A DNA stretch of 18,034 nt from Bacillota bacterium (lineage in GTDB: Bacteria; Bacillota; Clostridia; UBA1381), in assembly GCA_021203665.1 (NCBI GenBank), contig JAJQAT010000031.1, positions 1-18,034 of the forward strand. The letters run 5' to 3'. Below the pieces are notes generated by a model. That model did not search any database. It worked only from the letters and a program-made list of their open reading frames with translations, and had not been told where the DNA came from. Positions 1 through 6,765 of the stretch are shown piece after piece. The position numbers and the translations under genes were made by a program. Position 1 is the first letter of the stretch, and each line of letters starts with the position of its first letter.

Positions 1-59
1 AAAAAAACACTTTTAAATCACATCGTTTTTTGGTAAAATAACAAAAGGGAGGGGTTAAA

Positions 60-545
60 ATGGAATTTCACACAATAGAGCCGGTATTCGACGCGGATTC
101 GGAAATACTTATTCTCGGCAGCTTTCCGTCGGTGAAATCGCGCGAGACAAATTTCTTTTACGGACACCCGCAAAACAGGTTTTGGAAAGTTGTTTCGGCG
201 GTTATGGGCGAGGAATGTCCTGTGACAATCGACGAAAAGAAAGCGTTTTTGCTCAGAAACAAAATAGCGGTCTGGGACGTAATCAAAAGCTGCGATATAA
301 GCGGCTCCTCGGACAGCTCCATAAAAAACGTCACGCCGAATGATTTAAGTAAAATTCTTGTAAATTCAAATGTAAAGTCGATTTTTACAAACGGAAACAC
401 GGCTTACACCCTGTTTAAAAGATACAATCCCGATAAAAACGCCGTAAAGCTCCCGTCCACAAGTCCGGCGAACGCCGCGTTCCGTCTTGAGGATTTAATC
501 GAGAAATGGAGCATTTTAAAAAAATTTTACATAAATTTAAGATAG
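60..545 (+). CDS. DNA-deoxyinosine / uracil-DNA glycosylase, family 6 (HDG-like)
   Basis: Base-excision repair enzyme of the uracil-DNA glycosylase superfamily, expected to remove deaminated bases (hypoxanthine, possibly uracil) from DNA in the cytoplasm. The 161-residue protein has the family's N-terminal motif LILGSFPSVKSRE (about residues 17-29), directly followed by the signature FYGHPQNRFW (about 33-42), and a C-terminal LPSTSPANA (about 131-139) that aligns with the conserved S/T-SPA region of these enzymes. The length is usual for a single-domain member. The ATG at 60 is supported by a strong GGGAGGGG 5-6 bases upstream. No operon partner is visible upstream because the window begins 59 bases before the start; the next gene has its own promoter. 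I recognise the family with good confidence; the exact substrate (hypoxanthine versus uracil) is inferred from family membership only. Confidence 0.85.
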   Translation: MEFHTIEPVFDADSEILILGSFPSVKSRETNFFYGHPQNRFWKVVSAVMGEECPVTIDEKKAFLLRNKIAVWDVIKSCDISGSSDSSIKNVTPNDLSKILVNSNVKSIFTNGNTAYTLFKRYNPDKNAVKLPSTSPANAAFRLEDLIEKWSILKKFYINLR

Positions 546-558
546 GCTGGAATACAAT

Positions 559-604
559 TTTACATAAATTTTATATAATATTTACGTATTATTTACGATA
601 AAAT
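559..604 (+). promoter_or_regulatory. Pho-type promoter: four 11-bp-spaced PhoP/PhoB hexamers plus -10
   Basis: Four hexamers TTTACA (559-564), TTTATA (570-575), TTTACG (581-586) and TTTACG (592-597) follow each other with exact 11-bp periodicity, and a -10 like TAAAAT lies at 599-604. A tandem array of TT-A-C-A-like hexamers with about 5-bp gaps just upstream of the -10 is the known layout of PhoP-activated promoters in Bacillus-type Firmicutes, where it replaces a good -35. A further TTTACA at 526-531 lies in the same phase (33 bp upstream) but inside the preceding gene. The genes downstream encode a phosphate transporter and a PhoB/PhoR-like pair, which fits. Transcription would start near 611, shortly before the Shine-Dalgarno at 624-630. 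Confidence 0.72.
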
Positions 605-639
605 TCTTGCCAAATTCACAAATGAGAGGTAAAATTATT

Positions 640-2406
640 ATGGATATTTTCGGAGTATTGAGCCTGGTCGGCGGTCTTGCGATGTTCCTTTACGGAATGA
701 ATGTTATGGGCGACGGCTTGAAAAAGCTGGCGGGAGGCAAGCTGGAGGTAATACTTGAAAAGCTGACGTCAAACAAATTGATGGGAGTATTGCTCGGAGC
801 AGTGGTAACGGCGGTTATACAATCGTCGTCGACGACAACGGTTATGATTGTCGGATTTGTCAATTCCGGCATAATGAAATTAACCCAATCAATCGGTGTA
901 ATGATGGGCGCCAATATCGGTACCACCGTCACGGCGTGGATTTTGAGCTTGTCGGGCATACAGGGCGACAGCTTTTGGGTAAAAATAGCCGAGCCGGAGA
1001 ACTTCACGCCTATTCTCGCGCTTATAGGCATAATCCTTATTATGGCGACAAAGAGCGATAAAAAGCGCAATGTGGGAAGCATATTGATAGGCTTTTCGGT
1101 GCTTATGTTCGGTATGGAAACCATGTCCAACGCCGTTTCGGGTCTTAAGGATTCCGAGGCGTTTACAAGTATGCTTGTTATGTTCTCAAATCCGATTTTG
1201 GGATTGCTTGTCGGCGCGGTTATAACGGCTATAATCCAGTCCTCGTCGGCGTCGGTCGGTATACTCCAGGCACTCAGTATGACGGGCGGAATCACATTCG
1301 GCACCGCGATACCCATTATTTTGGGCGAAAATATCGGCACCTGCGTCACGGCGATTATCTCGTGTATCGGAACAAGCAAAAACGCGAAACGCGCGGCGGT
1401 GGCGAATTTGTATATCAAAATTATAAGCGCCGTGCTGTTCTTGATTGTGTTCTACGGACTGCGGCTGTTTATAAGCTTTACATTTATAGACGACGCGATA
1501 ACGCCGTTTGCAATAGCCGTAATTCATACTCTTTTCAATGTTGTATCGACCATAGTGCTTTTGCCGTTTACAAAGTATATCGAAAAGCTTGTGCGCTTCA
1601 CCATAAGAGAGGGCGCGGAAAAGAACGCGTTTTCGATTCTGGACGACAGATTTTTGCGTTCGCCGTCGTTCGCGGTCGAGCAGTGCGAAAATCTTGTCAC
1701 GAACATGGCGTACATGGTTAAGGACAGCTTCACTCTCGCGCAGGAATGCGTGGCGAAATATTCCGAAAAGCTCGATAAGCAAATTATAGAAAACGAGGAC
1801 GCGGCTGACGAATACGAGGACGCTTTGGGAGCGTATCTCGTAAAGCTTTCGGCTCAGAATCTGAATATGACGGATTCTCAAAAGGTGTCGATATTGCTCC
1901 ACGCAATATCCGATTTTGAGAAAATGACGGACTACACAACCGACCTTGTGTTTACCGCCCGCGAAAAGCGCGATAAGGACGTGCATTTTTCGGCTAAGGC
2001 AAGACAGGAAATCACGATAATGGTAAACGCCGTCGGAGAGATAATCGACCTTACAATCAGCGCGTTTTCAAACAACGATGTTCAAATGGCGTACAAGGTT
2101 GAGCCGCTTGAGGACGTTATAGACAGGCTCAGAAACGAGCTTAAGAGCCGTCATATAAAGCGTATGCAGGAGGGAAGATGCAGTGTAAACCAGGGCTTTG
2201 TATTCACCGATTACATCACCGCGCTCGAAAAAATTTCGGATCACTGCGCCAATGTTGCCGCGGCGATTATCGAGCTGAACGATGAAAATTATGATATACA
2301 CAATGTTATGAGTCAAAGACGAAACGACAATGAATATAAGGAGCTATGCGTTTCGTACAGTAAAAAATACGCGCTGCCGTTTTCCGTTTCGTCGGACTCG
2401 GAATAG
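640..2406 (+). CDS. Na/Pi cotransporter family protein with C-terminal PhoU-like domain
   Basis: Inner-membrane sodium:phosphate symporter-type protein (Na_Pi_cotrans family, NptA/YjbB-like), 588 residues. The membrane half shows the inverted duplication of the family: a first repeat with QSSST (61-65) and GANIGTT (90-96), and a second with QSSSA (200-204) and GENIGTC (229-235), embedded in hydrophobic helices up to about residue 312. Residues about 345-575 are hydrophilic and helical and resemble PhoU, the phosphate-signalling protein, a common tail in this family. I start at ATG 640 because GAGAGGT lies 9 bases upstream; the longer frame from TTG 607 lacks a ribosome site and would begin at the mapped -10. 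It is first in an operon with a response regulator (24-bp gap) and a kinase, behind a Pho-type box, so it is probably induced when phosphate is low. The PhoU tail could feed phosphate status to the kinase; that is inference. Confidence 0.9.
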   Translation: MDIFGVLSLVGGLAMFLYGMNVMGDGLKKLAGGKLEVILEKLTSNKLMGVLLGAVVTAVIQSSSTTTVMIVGFVNSGIMKLTQSIGVMMGANIGTTVTAWILSLSGIQGDSFWVKIAEPENFTPILALIGIILIMATKSDKKRNVGSILIGFSVLMFGMETMSNAVSGLKDSEAFTSMLVMFSNPILGLLVGAVITAIIQSSSASVGILQALSMTGGITFGTAIPIILGENIGTCVTAIISCIGTSKNAKRAAVANLYIKIISAVLFLIVFYGLRLFISFTFIDDAITPFAIAVIHTLFNVVSTIVLLPFTKYIEKLVRFTIREGAEKNAFSILDDRFLRSPSFAVEQCENLVTNMAYMVKDSFTLAQECVAKYSEKLDKQIIENEDAADEYEDALGAYLVKLSAQNLNMTDSQKVSILLHAISDFEKMTDYTTDLVFTAREKRDKDVHFSAKARQEITIMVNAVGEIIDLTISAFSNNDVQMAYKVEPLEDVIDRLRNELKSRHIKRMQEGRCSVNQGFVFTDYITALEKISDHCANVAAAIIELNDENYDIHNVMSQRRNDNEYKELCVSYSKKYALPFSVSSDSE

Positions 2407-2430
2407 CGCCTGACAGTGGGAGGTATCTAA

Positions 2431-3096
2431 ATGAACTCAATCTTTTGTGTGGAGGATGACGAGGGCATCAGAGATTTAATAACCTACGCCGTAAAGTCGG
2501 CGGGATTTGTGGTTGAGGGCTTTGAAAGCGCCGCGGAGTTTGAAGAAAGGCTGAAAAGCTATATGCCGTCAATGGTGCTTCTCGATATAATGCTTCCGGA
2601 TAAGGACGGTATACAGATTTTAAAGGATATAAGAAAGAACGACGCTACAAAAAATTTACCGGTAATTCTGATAACGGCAAAGGGAACGGAAGCCGACAAG
2701 GTAAAGGGCTTTGAACACGGAGCCGATGATTATATCACAAAGCCTTTCGGCATAATGGAGCTAATCTCGCGAATCAAGGCGGTTTTGCGCCGCAGCAACG
2801 CCGCGGGAGAGGATATTATAGATTATAAGGGAATCACTCTCAATAATCAGAGCCGCAGCGTAAAGGTGGACGGCGAGGACGTCACAATAACCTTTAAGGA
2901 ATTTGAGCTGCTCAAGTATCTTATGACACATAAGGGAACGGTTGTGCCGCGTGAGGTGCTTTTGGAAAAAATATGGGGTTATCATTTTGAGGGCGAAAGC
3001 AGAACCCTCGACGTTCATATAGGAAGCCTGCGCCATAAGCTCGGCGCGAAGGGCAAATGCATTGAAACCATAAGGAATGTGGGATATAAAATATGA
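2431..3096 (+). CDS. OmpR/PhoB-family response regulator (phosphate response)
   Basis: Two-domain transcription factor of 221 residues. The receiver domain (about 1-118) has the acidic pocket E8-D9-D10, phospho-acceptor D52 (VLLDIMLPDKDG), T82 and K104 (KPF). The C-terminal winged-helix domain (about 125-220) shows the OmpR/PhoB pattern, including LLKYLMTHKGTVVPREVLL and the recognition-helix region RTLDVHIGSLRHKL. GGGAGG at 2418-2423 supports ATG 2431. It follows the Na/Pi transporter gene by 24 bp and overlaps the kinase gene by ATGA, so the pair is translationally coupled. With a PhoP-type hexamer array before the operon, it most likely binds there and activates its own operon. Many OmpR regulators look alike; the phosphate assignment rests on context, not on specificity residues. 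Confidence 0.88.
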   Translation: MNSIFCVEDDEGIRDLITYAVKSAGFVVEGFESAAEFEERLKSYMPSMVLLDIMLPDKDGIQILKDIRKNDATKNLPVILITAKGTEADKVKGFEHGADDYITKPFGIMELISRIKAVLRRSNAAGEDIIDYKGITLNNQSRSVKVDGEDVTITFKEFELLKYLMTHKGTVVPREVLLEKIWGYHFEGESRTLDVHIGSLRHKLGAKGKCIETIRNVGYKI

Positions 3097-4433
3097 GAAA
3101 AGCAATAAATAACACGCTGCGGATATTTGTAATATCCGCAGTTGTTGTAACTACGATTTTAATGTTCATAGCGTACTGCGCGCAGTTTTCGGTGAAAACG
3201 CACGACGCGATTAAATCGCGCACGGACACGCTTGTAAGCTGTATTGACAGCTACAGCGGCGAGGAGGCCGTTGAAATCCTCCGCAACACCTATGACGGCG
3301 CGGACGTGCGGGTTACTCTTGTAGGCTCGGACGGCGCTGTTATATACGATAATGCGGCGGATGCCGGCGACATGGAAAATCACCTTGAAAGACCGGAAAT
3401 CAGGGAGGCACTCGCAAACGGCACGGGCGAGGGCAGCCGCGAATCCGAAACTATAGGCGAAAGAATATATTATTACGCCGTAAGGCTTTCCGACGGCTCG
3501 GTATTGAGAATGGCGCAGTCCACGAATGCTATCATCGGCATGGGAATGAGTATTTTGCCAATCGCGCTGATAATTCTTATAGCTGTGATAGGCGTGGCGT
3601 TTCCGGTGTCAAAGAGCCTTACAAAGCGGATTATGGAGCCGGTGAACAATGTTGACATAAACAATATCGGCAGCGCGGAAATATATGACGAGCTGAAGCC
3701 GTTTTTCACGCGTATAGCGCACGAGAACGAGGAAAAGGCTCAAACGGAAAAAATACGCCGCGAATTTACCGCGAACGTGTCGCACGAGCTTAAAACGCCT
3801 CTTACCACAATATCGGGCTATGCCCAGATGATAAACAACGGAATGGCAAGGCAGGAGGATATAAGCGAATTCGGCAGAAAGATAGAAAAGGAGGCGGACA
3901 GACTTTTAAAGCTCATAGACGATATTATAAATCTGTCCAGTCTTGACGAGCAAACGGGCATATCAAATCCGGAAACCGTGGACCTGTCGATGATAACCGA
4001 GGAAGCGATATGCGTGGTGGAAAAGACGGCAAAGGAGCGCGGAATACAGATATTTTACAGCAGGGAGCCGGCGCTTATCAAGGGAAATGCCACGCTTATA
4101 AGCGAGCTTGTATATAACCTTTTGGACAATGCCGTGAAATACAATAAGGAAAACGGCAAAATAATTGTGTTTGTAGGAGAAACGGTGGACGGCGTGGAGC
4201 TGTCTGTGCGCGATACCGGAATAGGAATACCTCACGAGGATAAGGAAAGGATTTTTGAAAGATTTTACCGCGTGGATAAGAGCCATTCAAAGAAGGTCGG
4301 CGGAACCGGCTTGGGTCTGTCAATCGTAAAGCACGTGTGCGCTTGTCACAATGCCAAAATACGCGTAAAAAGCATAGTCGGCAAGGGAACGACCATTTAC
4401 GTAACCTTTCCGGATAATATTAACAATGAATGA
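3093..4433 (+). CDS. PhoR-like sensor histidine kinase
   Basis: Membrane sensor kinase of 446 residues, partner of the preceding regulator (4-bp ATGA overlap). Transmembrane segments at about 9-30 and 147-171 enclose an extracytoplasmic domain of about 115 residues with the Cache-like pattern of PhoR/WalK proteins (GAVIYDN near 81-87, REALANGTGEGSRES near 104-118, YYYAVRLSDGSVLRM near 126-140). The cytoplasmic part has the DHp motif EFTANVSHELKTPLTT with phosphorylatable H231, then the ATPase domain with N-box NLLDNAVKYN, G1 DTGIGIP, F-box IFERFYRVDKSHS and G2 GGTGLGLSIVKHV. There is no clear PAS domain between membrane and DHp, which some PhoR proteins have. Operon context with a Na/Pi-PhoU protein supports phosphate sensing; the true signal is inferred. 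Confidence 0.88.
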   Translation: MRKAINNTLRIFVISAVVVTTILMFIAYCAQFSVKTHDAIKSRTDTLVSCIDSYSGEEAVEILRNTYDGADVRVTLVGSDGAVIYDNAADAGDMENHLERPEIREALANGTGEGSRESETIGERIYYYAVRLSDGSVLRMAQSTNAIIGMGMSILPIALIILIAVIGVAFPVSKSLTKRIMEPVNNVDINNIGSAEIYDELKPFFTRIAHENEEKAQTEKIRREFTANVSHELKTPLTTISGYAQMINNGMARQEDISEFGRKIEKEADRLLKLIDDIINLSSLDEQTGISNPETVDLSMITEEAICVVEKTAKERGIQIFYSREPALIKGNATLISELVYNLLDNAVKYNKENGKIIVFVGETVDGVELSVRDTGIGIPHEDKERIFERFYRVDKSHSKKVGGTGLGLSIVKHVCACHNAKIRVKSIVGKGTTIYVTFPDNINNE

Positions 4434-4461
4434 ACAAAATATGAATAATTTATTTTATGTA

Positions 4462-4490
4462 TTGACTTTGCCCTAAACACACTGTATAAT
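4462..4490 (+). promoter_or_regulatory. sigmaA promoter of the marR-ABC operon
   Basis: TTGACT (4462-4467) and TATAAT (4485-4490) are separated by exactly 17 bp, a near-consensus vegetative promoter in the gap after the kinase gene. Transcription would start near 4497. Over this start lies a short dyad GTAG-TATG-CTAC (4492-4503), a place where an autorepressing MarR protein could bind; the dyad is too short to call an operator with confidence. Confidence 0.8.
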
Positions 4491-4522
4491 AGTAGTATGC
4501 TACGTAAATGGAGATGAGGTCT

Positions 4523-4960
4523 ATGAATGATGATGTGGGAATCGGATTTTATCTGAAAAAAATAAATGATTTTGTCACGGCGAACGGCAATAATCATTTA
4601 AAGGAGCTTGATATGACCGTTTCACAGATGCACATCCTGATGTTCGTTGTCCACAGCGAGGAATCCGCGGTGCTGCAAAAGGACATCGAGAGATTTTTCA
4701 ATTTAAAGCATCCGACGCTGGTCGGACTTTTAAAGCGTATGGAAAAAAAGGAATTGATACGCGTTGAGAAAAATCCCGAAGACCGCCGCGGCAACAGGGT
4801 TGCCGTCCTGGAAAAGGGAATGCGCACGGCGGCGGAGCTGGCGGAGGGAAGAAAGTATATGGATGATATACTCACCCGCGACCTCAGCGAGAAACAAAAA
4901 AACGAGCTTAGGGAGCTGCTGCACATTATCTACACAAAGACCTGCGCGGACAACTGTTAG
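4523..4960 (+). CDS. MarR-family transcriptional regulator
   Basis: Dimeric winged-helix regulator of 145 residues. The central DNA-binding region shows the MarR pattern: a helix around AVLQKDIERFFNLKHPTLVG, the recognition helix HPTLVGLLKRMEKKELI, and a wing with DRRGNRVAVL (the conserved D-x-R motif), flanked by N- and C-terminal dimerisation helices. I chose ATG 4523 rather than ATG 4508 because GGAGATGAGG (4510-4519) sits over the upstream ATG and 3-9 bases before the second one. It is the first gene after a strong promoter and precedes two ABC exporter genes, the classic setting for a drug- or metabolite-responsive repressor of an efflux pump and of itself. Ligand unknown. A terminator beginning in its own stop codon separates it from the transporter genes. 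Confidence 0.87.
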   Translation: MNDDVGIGFYLKKINDFVTANGNNHLKELDMTVSQMHILMFVVHSEESAVLQKDIERFFNLKHPTLVGLLKRMEKKELIRVEKNPEDRRGNRVAVLEKGMRTAAELAEGRKYMDDILTRDLSEKQKNELRELLHIIYTKTCADNC

Positions 4961-4981
4961 ACCCATAGGTCTATTTTTTTG
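4958..4981 (+). terminator. Intrinsic terminator / attenuator between marR and the ABC genes
   Basis: TAGACC (4958-4963) pairs perfectly with GGTCTA (4968-4973) around a CATA loop, followed by seven T (4974-4980). The left arm starts with the marR stop codon. No convincing promoter follows before the next gene, so the transporter genes seem to rely on read-through of this weak 6-bp stem. Confidence 0.72.
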
Positions 4982-5028
4982 ACAGCGTTAAACGGCAGCG
5001 AACTTCCGATTAAAAGAGGAGGAGTTAT

Positions 5029-6765
5029 ATGATAAAAAAGCTGATTAAAAGCGTGAGGGAATACAAGAGAGACTCTTTATTGGCTCCGATATTCATCACG
5101 CTCGAGGTTATTATGGAGGTAATTATACCGTATCTTATGGCTGAGCTTATAGATAAGGGTATAGACAACGGAAATATGAATTATATACTCAAAATGGGTA
5201 TAATTCTCGCGATTTCCTGCGTAATATCGCTTACGTTCGGAGCGCTTTCGGGAAAGTACGCGGCAAGCGCATCCGCCGGATTCGCGAAAAATTTGAGAAA
5301 GGATATGTTCTACAATGTACAGAATTTCTCCTTCTCGAATATAGATAAGTTTTCAACGTCAAGCATCGTTACAAGACTTACAACCGATGTTACGAATGTC
5401 CAGAATGCTTATCAAATGATAATCAGAGTGGCTGTACGAAGTCCGCTTATGCTGATATTCTCTATGGTTATGGCGTTTGGTATAAATCACAGACTGTCGC
5501 TGATATACCTTGGAGCGGTGCCGATTCTCGGCGTCGGACTTTACTTAATCGCGACGCACGCGCATCCGATATTCGAGCGCGTATTCAAGATTTACGATAA
5601 GCTCAATAACGTTGTACAGGAAAATTTGCACGGCATAAGAGTCGTAAAATCGTATGTGCGCGAGGATTACGAGGAAAAGAAGTTTAAGGACGTTTCGCAG
5701 GACATTTACGGCAATTTCGTAAAGGCGGAAAAGCTTATAGCCTTTAACTCGCCGCTTATGCAGTTCGCGGCATACGGCTGTATGCTTTTAATATCGTGGT
5801 TCGGCGCGAAATTTATCGTTTCGTCAACCATGACCACCGGCGAGCTTACGAGCCTTATCTCGTACACGATGCAGATACTTATGAGCCTCATGATGCTTTC
5901 CATGATTTTCGTAATGGTAATCATGGCGAGAGCGTCCGCGGAAAGAATAGTTGAAATTCTTGTTGAGGACAGCGATTTGAAAAATCCCGAAAATCCCGTA
6001 TACGAAATCAAGAACGGCGATATTTCCTTTAGGAATGTCAATTTCGGCTATTCAAAGAAGAAGCGCGATAAGCTTTGCTTGAAGAATATCAATATCGATA
6101 TTAAATCCGGCGAAACCGTGGGTATAATAGGCGGAACCGGAAGCTCCAAATCGAGCCTTGTTCAGCTTATTCCGCGTCTTTACGACACGCTTGACGGCGA
6201 GGTTTTAGTCGGCGGAAGAAACGTAAAGGAATACGATATTAAAGCCCTGCGCGATGAGGTTGCGATGGTATTGCAGAAGAACGTGCTGTTTTCCGGCACC
6301 ATAAAGGAAAATCTGCGCTGGGGCAACGATCAAGCGTCGGACGAGGAGCTTGTGAGGGTTTGTCGTCTCGCGCAGGCGGATGAGTTTATACAAACCTTCC
6401 CGAATAAATACGACACACATATAGAGCAGGGCGGCTCAAACGTATCCGGCGGACAAAAGCAAAGACTTTGCATCGCGAGAGCGCTTTTAAAGAAGCCGAA
6501 AATACTTATACTTGACGACAGTACCAGCGCGGTTGACACAAAAACCGACGCGAGCATAAGACGCGCGTTCCGCGAGGAAATCCCAGATACAACGAAGATA
6601 ATCATAGCTCAAAGAATTTCCTCCGTCGAGGACGCCGACAAGATAATAGTAATGGATAACGGCTCTATAAACGGCATAGGAACGCACGAGGAGCTTTTAA
6701 AGAGCAACGAGATATACCGCGAGGTATACAGCTCACAGGTGAAAGGAGGCGGTGACGATGAATAA
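5029..6765 (+). CDS. ABC exporter half-transporter, subunit with degenerate ATPase site
   Basis: Six-helix exporter-type membrane domain (about 15-305) fused to an ATP-binding domain (about 330-575); 578 residues, typical of BmrC/LmrC/TM287-type subunits. The ATPase motifs deviate: Walker A is GGTGSSKS (368-375) with Ser for the last Gly; Walker B LILDD (493-497) has Asp497 in place of the catalytic Glu; the switch-loop His is Gln528 (IIIAQRIS). The signature NVSGGQ (471-476) is intact. It would therefore donate a good signature to the partner's active site while its own site is catalytically weak, as known for heterodimeric exporters. AGGAGG (5015-5020) supports ATG 5029. It overlaps the next gene by 8 bp (ATGAATAA). 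Likely exports drugs or a peptide/lipid; the substrate cannot be read from sequence. Confidence 0.92.
   Translation: MIKKLIKSVREYKRDSLLAPIFITLEVIMEVIIPYLMAELIDKGIDNGNMNYILKMGIILAISCVISLTFGALSGKYAASASAGFAKNLRKDMFYNVQNFSFSNIDKFSTSSIVTRLTTDVTNVQNAYQMIIRVAVRSPLMLIFSMVMAFGINHRLSLIYLGAVPILGVGLYLIATHAHPIFERVFKIYDKLNNVVQENLHGIRVVKSYVREDYEEKKFKDVSQDIYGNFVKAEKLIAFNSPLMQFAAYGCMLLISWFGAKFIVSSTMTTGELTSLISYTMQILMSLMMLSMIFVMVIMARASAERIVEILVEDSDLKNPENPVYEIKNGDISFRNVNFGYSKKKRDKLCLKNINIDIKSGETVGIIGGTGSSKSSLVQLIPRLYDTLDGEVLVGGRNVKEYDIKALRDEVAMVLQKNVLFSGTIKENLRWGNDQASDEELVRVCRLAQADEFIQTFPNKYDTHIEQGGSNVSGGQKQRLCIARALLKKPKILILDDSTSAVDTKTDASIRRAFREEIPDTTKIIIAQRISSVEDADKIIVMDNGSINGIGTHEELLKSNEIYREVYSSQVKGGGDDE

Noticed and set aside
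31..39. Extended -10 like TGGTAAAAT before the glycosylase gene
   Set aside because: The start would fall at the edge of or inside the ribosome site, leaving no usable 5' end; the real promoter is probably upstream of the window.
690..1986. Two long minus-strand frames (242 and 266 codons) inside the Na/Pi transporter gene
   Set aside because: They are shadows of a well-supported gene on the other strand, with no ribosome site and no recognisable domain.
4979..4984. TTGACA between marR and the ABC genes as a promoter
   Set aside because: No -10-like hexamer lies 16-18 bp downstream (acttcc is at the right place), and its first T bases are the tail of the terminator.
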